Shown: one piece after another, positions 24,501 to 36,500 of the stretch
How positions within the stretch are numbered: position 1 is the stretch's first letter
Layout: every line of letters starts with the position of its first letter
Origin: Tamarix chinensis
Lineage: Eukaryota; Streptophyta; Magnoliopsida; Caryophyllales; Tamaricaceae
Length of the DNA: 64,000 nucleotides
Direction: 5' to 3'
NCBI GenBank assembly: GCA_030549775.1
Contig: CM060174.1
Coordinates: 27,098,117 to 27,162,116, forward strand
Notes under the pieces: model-generated
What the model was told of the DNA's origin: nothing
Seen by the model: the letters and a program-made list of their open reading frames with translations, nothing else
The model's database searches: none
Translations under genes and position numbers: made by a program

Positions 24501-27500
24501 AATCCTAGAGTTTGAGATGAAATGAGGTTAATATGTGTAAGAGATTTTTGTGATCATGAGTGGTTAAGGGATGCTTCGGACTTTCTTGTATAAAAAGCTT
24601 GGAAGTAAAAGATGATGTGCCCTGGAATAGCCTTCGATTACAAGAGCTAGACCTGCGGGTCAGATAACAAGGATAACTCACGAACCCTATGGAAGATTCA
24701 TGTACTTAAGGATTTGAACTTCTAGTTAGTTTGTGTACACTTCTTGACTAGCTATCATAGAGTGGAGGAGTCACTATGAGGTATTATGAGCTATTATGTG
24801 TTATGATGAATCACTCTGAGTTACATGAAGTTCTTCAAGATACTTTTCCTAAGTTGAGATAACATGTCTATGGAGGAGTCACTATGAGGTATTATGAGCT
24901 ACTATGAGTTATCATGAATCACTCTTGAGTTACATGAAGTTCTTCAAGTTACTTTTCCTAAGTTGAGATAACATGTCTATGGTGGCAGTACTTAAATGAT
25001 GAGATATTATGAGTGGAGGAGTGACTATGAGTTATTATGAGCCACTCTGAGTTACTAATAAGCTGCTAGGAGTTATCTGATACAATCCCACCAACCAGGA
25101 AAGAATTACAGCGATATTCGAGAGAATTCAGTGCTTTGTATTGATACTCAGGGAAGTGATACAGGCTACAATTCTCCAGAAAGGTTTCTGGGACCTTGCA
25201 CCTCCTACTAACATCTCTCTTTTTTTTTCCCTTACTCTTAAATACCCCCTTGTCCTAATAGAAATAGGCTGACTCAGCAAGAAATAAACAAAATGTCCTA
25301 ACAGACTATGACTCAGCGTAAATTGAGAAAAAGAGAAAAAATAAAAATAGACTTAAACAAATGAACCTCACTTGACTATGGCCCTTGTTCAACAATCCAG
25401 CCCATCAGCTCCATCAGCTTTGGCCTCCTTCATATCTTGTTTCTCCTTACGTATGTGTATTTTACCATGGGCGTATCATTATCATGAGTCACTCTGAGTT
25501 GCATGAAGTTCTTCGGTTTACTTTTCCTAAGATGAGCTAACATCTCAATGGTGGCAGTACCTGGATGGTGAGAGACACCCCCCCCCCCAACAAAAAAAAA
25601 GTTATTCGGTGCTCACCTAATATGATTTAATAAGCTAAAAAGAGTGAAGTTTGTTTTGTGTGACTCTTTTTGTTAGCAAGTGGATGCCACCTTGTTTGGA
25701 TGGTTAAGGTGTTTTTTGAGGTATCGCATTTAAATGCAGATTTTTTTTCCGTTGAGTTATGCTTACTTGTTACCATGTGATTTGTGTGATTTGTACTATG
25801 TGAGCATGCCACCTCTTTAGAATACTTGTGAATTAATCTATACGAGGAAACCATACAGATACTATACTATTTCATTTAATTCTGTGAAGGCCTAGGAGTA
25901 GTATGAAGCTTTTAAGCAGGTAAAAAGCTATGGGAGTGAGGTCCCTGCTTGTTTGATATTTAAATTTTACCATTGAATAGGATGGGATGGGATGAGTGTA
26001 AGGGTTATGAGGTTTTGCTCATAATATCTTTTGGACTCTTTTAAGTCATTTTCCTGTGTACTCAAAACCCTCTTCCTAGATTTTGAGGCTCTATTAGAGC
26101 AGTGTACTCTCTAAACTCAGTATATGTATGTTATGGTTCTTGCTTAAGTAAGTAGTTCAAACATTTTTGTCCTTGTATCCGACATCAATTAGGTGATGTC
26201 TTGATGCTAGACAGGGCAGTTTCATCATCATTTTTTGTTTTGCTTTCGCGAATCATATTATAACACGAAAGATTTTTATTGGTAAAAATGAGGATGCTAT
26301 AATGTGTCGCCTGCTAATTACAAGATAAATAACAATCTAATAACACTCTTAACTACTAAGCAAACTCAAAGATAAACTAACTATAGATACAAGATATTTG
26401 TCAATAGATATGGTTGGCCTCCCTATGCCTTCAACAAGCCATCTGCATCTCATGTGAGTCATTAGACTTTGATCAATGACCTCCTTGTCCCACTATTAAT
26501 GGGTACTAGTTGAGCTTAATCCATGCTTAAGCAAGTTAATCCTTTATTCAGCCCAATTATGCTCATATGACTCAAGTCTTCAAATAAATCCAATTTTATG
26601 GGTTCCAATGATAAGAAAGTCAACTTATTATTATCGCATTCTCCTGCATTAGAAGAGGTACTCCGTCCTTTATTCATGTTGCTGGTATTTTGAAAGAGAA
26701 AAGATAAAGATTTACTAGACTACAAAACTGCTGGTGGGAAGCTCAATGCTATTTTTCAAAGGTTTTTTATTTGTGGGGAAAAAATTGGCTGGCTCTTTCG
26801 TGTATATTATATCATGAAGAATGAGAATCGACAGTTGTTGTCACTTAGTCTTTGAATTTCTTAGCAAGGGTATCTTTCTTTTTTGGTAAGTGCAAGGTGT
26901 CTTTTTGATTTATATGTATACATGCTTATTTTTTATTTATTTATTTATATATCATAAAAAGAAGTGAGGTTAAAATATTGAATTAATTATTTTGAGCATA
27001 AATTGATTAATTTATGAATTGGATTTTGAAGTTTAAATGCATATATTCAATTTTATAATGTTTATTTACTAGAGATATAGATGAATTGTCAATTGAGTGG
27101 TCTGAATGGATGAGGCAACAAGGAGGGAAAGGGATAGCTTGCATAGAAGCTACTCAAATGATGCTTAGGTGGAGTGTCAAAATATAGCATGAATATTTGT
27201 GAAAGAGTTAACGTGGTAGCTTTTATAGGCTCTCTAGGTAGAGAATTGGCTGCCATAAATAATGTATGATCTTTATGGTTGATATTCTCACTTCTGGGTT
27301 AGTTATTGTGTACCTAGCTCCTTTTCTTCTACAACTGCATTCTATGCAATGAAACAGATGTGCAATTATTTTAAGTATGTTATCACATTTGGTTCTTTGA
27401 TTGGCTAAATTTATCTTAATTGCTTTCCTATTGCTGAGAGTTATAATCTTGATATTTTTTTGGCAGGTTATTCGTCTTTTCCTCTTTATTGAGGATCAAC

Positions 27501-30500
27501 ATGGCATTCAGATGGCTTTTAAGTTTTTGAGCACCGTATGTAGTTGCATTTTTCTGTCATTCTATTATTTAGTGGTGGTTACATTTTCCATTCCTTTCTT
27601 CTTGCTATCTGACATCCACACCCACCCACCAACCAATGTTCACTAGGAAGTTCTACATTTTGAAGTCATGGTACTGCTTAATAAAATCTGATGGAAAGAT
27701 AATTAGTTGAAAGAAAATAAGCAAATCATTATTGTATACCAAAAAAGAAAAGTGTTTCATTCTTGCTTCTGAATTATTATACCAGATTTTATCTGTCCGT
27801 TGCAGGTGAATAGGTTATACATGGAGTCCGGAGATCTAGGGGAAGATGCCCCTCTGAGGCATCAAGTTGAAGAGGCATTCATAGAAGTGGTTTTGTGAGC
27901 ACCCATGACATTTTGCTACCATGAAGTCTTGTTAAAAATCACCTTAGGTTTTTATGAGTGTTAATATTTTTCTCTTTTGTATTTGGGGTTATTACTTGTG
28001 TTTGCAGAGCAAAGACAAAATCACCTCCACAAGACATATTATTGAAACTGGAAAGAGAGAAAAATTATGAGGATTTGGCTCTAGAGAGTTCAATGTTTGT
28101 ACTTAAGCTTGGATTGGCTGAGCGTAAATGTTGCTTATTAATGAATGGACTTCTCCATGACTCTAATGAGGTACATTTCATTGTTTACTTACACTCATAT
28201 GGCACTTTCATTCATCTAATATTGGTTGTTCCACCTAAATTTCTTGTTCTAGTTGTGCTTGGATACCTCATGGCATGTAAATTTGATTGCACATGCTTAG
28301 ATGGTATCCCTTTGTCATTTATTGCACTCAGCTTAGCATTGATTGCTTGCAATATGAAAAAAAGGGATGGAATCTGAATAAATGGATTTGATCTCTGTAA
28401 TTGAGCTTTCTTTTATCTAGATAGAGTATCTGTTGAGTTTGGTGATTATTTAGGATCAATCCCCTGGGATAAAATTGGATATTTTAGACTTTAATTGAAG
28501 ATGAACCAAAAATGGAGGTTATTTACCTGCGTTAGCTAGGGTGGTATACTCATTCCTGAAAAATGAATCCAGAGACAGAGGGAAGAAGATTGTGCTTGCA
28601 GCTATTGTTGTCCCCCATCCTGTACATGTATGTTTGCTAATTTCATCCTCAACTTGTTGTCTCTTTTGCCATGTATGGCTTTCTCAGTTCTAAAAAATTA
28701 ATCCAGGGACAGAAGGAAGAAGGTTATGTTTGCAGCTACCATAACTTCCCATCCCGTGCATGTGTGTTTGTTGATTTCGTCCTCAAACTTGTTGTCTCTT
28801 TTTCCATGTGTACTCATAGAGAGGAGATTGGGTGATCCTTTAATTGCAAGAGCCAGATAGTAGAACAATATAAAGCTTTTCCTGACATTAAATTGATGTG
28901 TTCAATGTTCTTATAACATTTTTCCTGAAGAATCCTGTATTCAAGAGTAAAAAAGACGCATTTAGGGGGCTCTGTTTGAAGACGAGAGTCTATCCAGCAA
29001 TGCAAGAAATATAGTTGATAGATGGGTCAGAGTAGATAAGGCCTCTGGAGATCTTGATATTGCTTAGTGCTGTGAGGATTGCATTTGGGTAAACTAGTAA
29101 GGGATTTATGATTAGCATGCTAATGTCCATTTTGTTTGTGGTGGTGTTATGTTGGGATTCCAATATCTTTATGGACCATATTGATGATCATTCATGTGTT
29201 ATCAGATTTGAAAAAGCATCCTACCTTTTTTTTGTATCTTAAATATGAATATTCTTGTGGAGACATCCTGAAAAAAAAAGGCTGGCTAAGCTGATGATTC
29301 ACGGGTGATCCAACTGTGGAGACTTAATAAGGAAGGAAGCTGAATTTTGTAATTGGGCGCTGCATGAAATGCCTGATTAGAGTATCAAATTTTGTGTTAA
29401 TGCATGCAAAGCACTTATGCACATTTATATGGCATCTAAAAGTTAGCGCAAGGAAGAAGTCATATGATTTGATACAATTTGAGGTTATGGGAAGAAAAAA
29501 TGATATAACAAAGGAGGAGAGGTTATTGTTGTCTTTTGTGGTCTGTTGACTACTGCTAGGCAGTGGAATCAAAAGAGTTAAATGTGTGTAAACTTGGAGC
29601 ATGTATCTTTCTATGGTTGGGAGAAGGCATTAGCTTCCCCTCGAATTTGATTTATGGGACTATGCCCTTGGGAGTGCTGCTATATTTCAGTTTTCTAAAC
29701 TACATGATTATCAGATAGCCTTTGGCTGTGCTAAATTTTAGAATTCTATAGGGTTGTGTGTTCATCTCTTTTCTGAATTTCATTTTTTTTTTCTTCTTTC
29801 TGTATTTGAGTTATCTCATATGCACTAGGCCTAATAATTTTGGGGTAAAATGAAATTAAATGTTCTTTTGTTAAGGAGAAAACTAATGCATACACTATGC
29901 ACAACACAGGATCCCTCGGGGCTCAGATTTTTCACTTTTGCATGGCATTATACCCAATTTGTTTATTTTGTAAAGCCTTAATTTTCTCATCACGTCTTGC
30001 TGTTTGAAAGCATATTAGCCTTTAAGATATTTCAATTTCATCCTTTATTATTCCATATATTAGGATGCTCTCATAAATGCCATCAACGAGGAGCTGCCCA
30101 AAATTCAGCAACAAGTCTACTTAGGCGATATCAGCTCTGAGACTGATGTCCTTGACAAATTTTTGTCTGAAAGCGGTATAAGTCGATATAATCCTCAGGT
30201 AAGAACTGGAGACATTCACTTAAAATTAAGTTCATCTATTTTGCCATTGTTTTTCTGCTATAATGTTTCATCATCTGCTTTCTTTCCTGGGTTAGAAACT
30301 GTTCATTTATCAATTGATCATATAAATGATGTGCAGATCTTGACTGATGGAAAAATCAAACCAAAAATTTTCTCTCTTTTCGAAGCTGTTATGGATAAGG
30401 AATCCTTCCTTAAAGACATTGTCTACTTGCATTCTCTGGAAAGTGAGTATTTTTCCCTGAAAATATCAAGATGAGTGCACATATAATCTAATGCATTCTC

Positions 30501-33500
30501 CTGCTCTATTAATCAATCATCCTTTCCTTGTTCCAGCTGTTGATGATGTGAAGCCAGTGACCCATCTTGTTGCTGTTGATGTGACATCAAAGAGGGGTAT
30601 AAAGCTGCTTCGAGAAGGAATACATTACCTTGTAGGTCCTTTATATTCGACAGTTGTTTTGATTTATTCTCTGTGTGACCTCTTCTAGTCGGAGCACTCT
30701 AAGAATATTGAAATAATGAAAGGTTCCTCCTTTTTATTGACAGATGGATGGATCTGAAAGAGCCCGCATAGGGGTGCTGTTTGGTCCTCCTGATCTAGGT
30801 GCCCTTTCACCTGGCCAGATATTTGTGAAGCTTTTTGAAATCACTGCATCTTCATACAGGTGTGATATTCTATTTGTAAATACAATCCTTTAAGTTTATC
30901 ACGTTTATCTCATACAGGGTTATATTTTTCTCATCTTCATGCATTTGTGAAGCAGGAAGAAAGGGACATTGAACTTACTGGATCAGTTATGTGCACTGTA
31001 TGAGGAAGAGTTCCAGCATTTATATTCCTTATCAGTGGATGAAATCCATAAATTTATTGATAAGATGTCCAAGAAGGCAAATGCATTTGATTTGACTTAT
31101 GCAGGCTACAAATCTGTTCTGTCAGATTTTTCTGTTTCTGACGTGAGAAATCACTTGAATAAGGTATCTACCTGATTACCTCTGTCGCCTTGAGTTGAAG
31201 TCGTACATTTTACAACTAGTAAATACAATTTTCTTTGTTTTAAAGTATTTATATCCTCTTATTGTAATTCATCATGTAGGGCTATTATTCACGAATTGAG
31301 CTTGTTTTGGCTTCACTCTGTTGTCTTTCGTCCACTTTATTTTTTCTTCTTTCTTCCCTGAGACACAGCATTGTCTTCATTGTTCAATGAGGCTGCTGCA
31401 ATGTGATTCTTTATGATTTAGAATCAGATGGTTGTGTTATGGGGTTCCATGTATTTCTGTAGTAGTTTTTGTAACTTTTGAGATGGTGTTCAGGTGGCTT
31501 TCTTCTTGTACAACCACCTTGGTGTGGGACACAGATCAAGTGCAGTCATCACAAATGGGAGGGTATGTTTAGTAGGAATTTCCTTGCTTGAAGCTTGCTG
31601 TTGTTTTCTGTTTATCATAGTTTTGTATTTGCATTCATATTTCATGTTCTCCGCTAGATTCTGTGTTTTATTTCCTTTCTTTCTGCTTTTCACCATCATT
31701 ATTATTTTCTTAATAAGCTTTAGAGATGTTATTTTTGTCAAACAATTATTTGCAACAATTTTTGCTTGACAGGTTATTCAAGTTACAGATAGAAATATGT
31801 TTTTGAGTCACGATTTCTTTCTACTTGAGTTGTTGGAGTTTAAGCAGAGGATAAAGCACATTCTGGAAATTATCGGTGATGTGAAGTGGCAGGATATGGA
31901 TCCCGATGCTGTAACAAGGTTTCCTGTTACATCCCTAAAACTTTAATAATATGCGGAAATATTCTACCATCTTCAGAAGTTTGCTGAAAAAGATGTCAGC
32001 TGTGTTGTGCCTTTTTGTGAACAAAAAAAAATTATAGCGTACAGAAGTACTTAATCTCCGTAATGCTGAGATGTGGTCAAAATTTTGCTGATTCAGTAGA
32101 TTTTGAAGGTGTTAATTGCTGGATTGCTGCAGCACTCCTTTGAACAGCTGGTGATCTATGTAGTCTTCTCTGATGTCCTTTTTATAGAAGACTAAATTTT
32201 TTGAATGTCTGACGTTTATCCAGTATATGCTTACAAAATATGCATACATTTAGGTGTTTCTGTTGTCATAAATATTATTACTGTTATAATTGTTGTTATT
32301 ATCTTGGTAAATGTTATTACTAGTATCATCATCATCATCATTTATTTGTTTGTTTGATGTCTATTCAGTATCTGCTTACAAAATATATTTTTAACGTCTT
32401 ATGTTTATCCAGTATGTGATTACAAATTATACGTACAAATATGATGTCATATTCAAAATATGATGAATTACTTTGTATGAACAAATTGCAGTGATTTCAT
32501 CAGTGATGTAATAATGGTCACCTCCTCATCAATTGGTTCAAGAGATCGAAATACTGAAAGTGCGCGTTTCGAAATCTTACATGGACAATACAGGTGATAG
32601 GAACATGTGTCTTCATGTCCTCCTTAGTTCTCTTACTCATTGCATTTGTTCTGCATGGTCAAAGTAAATTTCAAGTAAAATGCCATTTGATTGCTTTTGT
32701 TTGTCTGATTCAAATACCAAATCATCTCCATGACACCTTGCTTTCTGTGCTTCTATTGCCTCATGAAAGGGATACTGTCCATCTCTTATATTTCATGACG
32801 TGGAAAATTCCCATATGTTTGTATAGAGCTTGTCCCAGGTATAGTATGTCTTAGATATGTTAGATCGAGATAAAAGTTTTCTTCGTTAAAAGATTGTGAG
32901 GCATCATGATTTCTGGTCGTAAAAGATACAGGTAATCATCTGTGACATGGAAACCTTAATAATGGAATAGGTTAGCTATTGGACGGAGCTTCAGGCCAAA
33001 TGGATGTAGTGCATCCATTTGGTATGCCATTCATGATCCTAGCTGATATGGAAAAAAAAAACGACCTTCTGTAGGTATTCATTTCAATTCAAACTTGGGA
33101 TTGAATTTTTTAATCTGTTTTAGAAATGTAGAATGTCTCTAGTATGGGTGGAAAGTTGGACGTTAAATTAAGATGCCATGGTTTTCAGACGAATCCTTCT
33201 TTGATTTCCAACTGTCATTTGGTAGTTGACCTCATATTGCTACAAATGTTTTGATTTTTTTTCCTTTTTCTTATTTCTTTTTTCCTGGTTGTTGTTGTTG
33301 TTGTTTTTCTTATGACTCATCTAGTTGCGATTCGTTTCCTGAAGTGTGCCTAGAGAGTGTGGTTACTGGCATTCATTTCTGACATGCACACTGGAGGAAA
33401 TATTGCTGGTCTACTTTTCCTGAACAACACAGAAAGGAGGATCCAGTACTTTCAGCTATAATCATAACTAGTTTTTCAACTCTGTTTTATTATTTAGCTA

Positions 33501-36500
33501 TATAAGTAATTAGCCAGAAGATGTGAACACAGAAAGGCAAATGAGAACTGTCAAGCACAATGATTATCTCCCTCACAGTTAAATGAAATCAAACTTTTCA
33601 GGTATTGATGTCAAAAGAATCAATAAATTATATTTACATTTTTAATTTATTAGAAATCAAAATTTTTAAATACAACAAAGTTTAGTGGTTCTATGCAAAG
33701 TAGCTGGGTGTGACATTTACTATAACAGAGATTTTCCAAGGTGCTGGCCGAAGAAGCAGATAAAAATGGGCTGGTGTTTATGTGTATCAGGTATCTTCTT
33801 GTGTCACAGAGATTGGGTGTGGATATGAGGATTAAGTTGGTAGATTGGGCAAGAAAGGGGGATGAACTACCGAATCTAAGTTTATTTTAGCAAGGGAAAT
33901 TATTGAGAGAAGGTATGGTTGATGTGGATAGTGTTCTATTAACATTATAAACATGAGAGTTTTTAGTAGTTTGCTGTTGATATTTACTTTCTTTTGTGAA
34001 CCCAGCTGAATCTCAGTGTAAAGCTACTCTGCTTGTTTTGACTCACTGAGAAAGTGGACAGTGAACTTGTTCTCTAATCACTCAATTCTAGATTTTAATA
34101 TTAATTGCTTGCATTACCACTTTGATTTTGAAGGATTCTGACTGTTCCCCTTTTCTGGAAGCAGTGCTGTTGTCTTACATCATGAAAATTCAAGCATACA
34201 TATTGATGCTGTTGTTGATCCTTTGAGCACAACTGGCCAAAAGTTGGCATCTCTTCTCCAGATCTTGTCCAAATATGTTCAACCGAGCATGAGGATTGTG
34301 CTGAATCCACTGGTAAAGTCTCTTTTTGTTTATCTTAATTTTTAACGGTTTCATCTTTGGACAGAATTATGAAGTCAAGTTATATTGCTGCTAAATATTG
34401 GAGGGAGAACTACAAACATAAGACAATGTCTTCATATGAAAGTCTTTCACTATGGCCTACAGATTGTGTTTTCTTTCATGAAATTATATTAGATGATTGG
34501 AATGTGGCAGAGGATGCTTATGAAGTGTCTTTCCAACCCAACCCTTAGGCACAGGAACTTCTTAGATAATTCATGGCCATTATGCCGTTGTGTGTGCAGA
34601 TGCAGATATTTATATGTTAATTAGTGGTATCTGGATGAGACCCGTTTGAACTGTAGTAGTAGACTGTTGGCTTTGTAAGAGAAGACATACCCTTATCCTG
34701 AAAATCAGCAGCCTTTACTTCTGTATTATGTTCCAAAGTCACTGGTCAATAATAATAATTTTTCCTATCCAGTGCCTTCTAATATCATTATGAGATAAGC
34801 TTTAGTGTTTAGAAGCTTGGCTTGATGGCCCTCCATAGAGGTGGTGAATTCTTAAGTTTGTGATTGAACATTTATGGAAAGGAAAGAAAAATAAATAAAA
34901 GAACATTAAAAGTTGGATTAATTCCTTTTAGGTACACTGGCATTTGGCTTACTATTTTATGGGCATCTTGTATTTTACTGATCCCACTAAGGTGCTTACA
35001 ATTTAATTTTCACATGACTGCAGGCAATAAAAACACAGTTGCAATTGTGTTCACAATGGTCGTTGTGGTGTTAATGTGTCGTAAACAATATTTTATATGC
35101 TGTGGTGTAATATCTTTTTTCAAAATTTTAAAATTTTTAATTTTTTTCACAATAAATACGGGAAATTATGGACAAATATCGGTAAATATCAACAAATATT
35201 GACCGATAAACAATATATACTTGAAATTTTGAAATGGGCGTGTATTGCTAATTTTGCATATTGGCTGACCTAAAATCTGATAAATATTGGCTGACCTAAA
35301 ATCTGATAAATATTGGCTGATATTGTGTATTGAGATTGATATTTAATTGTATGATTGACTCCCTAAATGGCATTAAGAAAGCGATTAATGTTCATCATTT
35401 AGGTACTCTAGTGAATAAATTAAAAAGTGAAGTTATGTGATCACTAAGAAACAAGGTGCCCATAAAATATTAGACTAAATTTCAGGGGAAAGTAGATGAA
35501 ATTTATTCTTGAAAGTTCTCCACTAGAATGGTTGCCCTTCATTTTTCCTGGATTAAGGCCACTCCCAGGAAAAAGAAAATAAAAAGAACTTGTTTTGTAG
35601 ATTTTTGTGTGGGTGGGTAAAAACAATATGGGTCCTTGTGAAAAAGAGCACAAATAGTCTCCAACGTCATATGGTCTTGATTAGAGGGCATGTTTTTACC
35701 ATAAAGTTAGCGAGGCACTTTTTTGCCATATTATTTGCTTTCAGGAGCGCTCTTTATTTATTCATTTTTATTTTTCCAAAACTTGAATACGAAGAAACCT
35801 GCATATTTAGAAGCAATATGATAAGATAAGCGTGTTTGACTTGAGAGCTTTATACGCATTTTTTGAACCCTTTTTTTTTCCTCATTCTTGTGTGGGATTA
35901 ATAGGAAAACATCCCCCCTCTCCCTTGGCATGATCAATTTTTATATGAACTGATATTGATAACCTTTAGTGCTGGCTTCTTCAGTTGTATCTCTTCAAGA
36001 TACATTTTACTTTTACTGAAGAGTTGTAAGCCTCAATTTTTTTTTTCTATTGCAGAGTTCTATGGTTGATCTTCCCTTGAAGAACTTTTACAGATATGTT
36101 GTACCATCTATGGTATGTTATAAGCTTTGGGACACCAAGTCCTCTGGATATGCTAAAGTCACTGCAGTATATTAATACTCACCTATGCAGGATGACTTCA
36201 GCAATGTTGACTATGCAATCAATGGACCAAAGGCATTTTTTGCAAATATGCCATCATCAAAAACTCTCACTATGAATCTTGATGTCCCCGAACCATGGCT
36301 TGTGGAGCCTATTATCGCTGTGTATGGCTTCTTTATTTCTCTATTATTAATCATTATAAGTTTACTTAAATTACAACTATGTTTGATCTTCATCTTGATG
36401 ACTATACTTTTGCATAAGTATTGCTGATTGATGAGGAATATTTTCTTCTTTTGACCTTGATACCAGCCATGACTTGGACAATATATTGCTTGAAAACCTT

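Larger units (their letters stand above)
9886..27466 (+). other. 17.6 kb UGGT intron
   Basis: Donor GTAATA after 9885 and acceptor TTGGCAG before 27467. It is filled by the gypsy/copia nest, two hAT-like elements, a tandem repeat and a solo LTR. I see nothing recognisable in 9886-11590, 19510-20417, 21891-23663, 24222-24760 and 25561-27466, apart from a C-run/A-run at about 25579-25603. Confidence 0.85.

Noticed and set aside
25579..25603. C-run/A-run as a retroposon tail
   Set aside because: No upstream LINE or SINE body and no target duplication seen; it could equally be a simple repeat or an assembly artefact.
20102..26200. A giant LTR starting TGTAATATCCC and containing both hAT-like elements
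   Set aside because: The start looks LTR-like, but I found no matching end (GGGATATTACA or similar) and no target duplication.
27958..28377. 139-codon plus-strand frame as a separate gene
   Set aside because: It only overlaps the UGGT exon 28008-28170; the rest reads through the intron.
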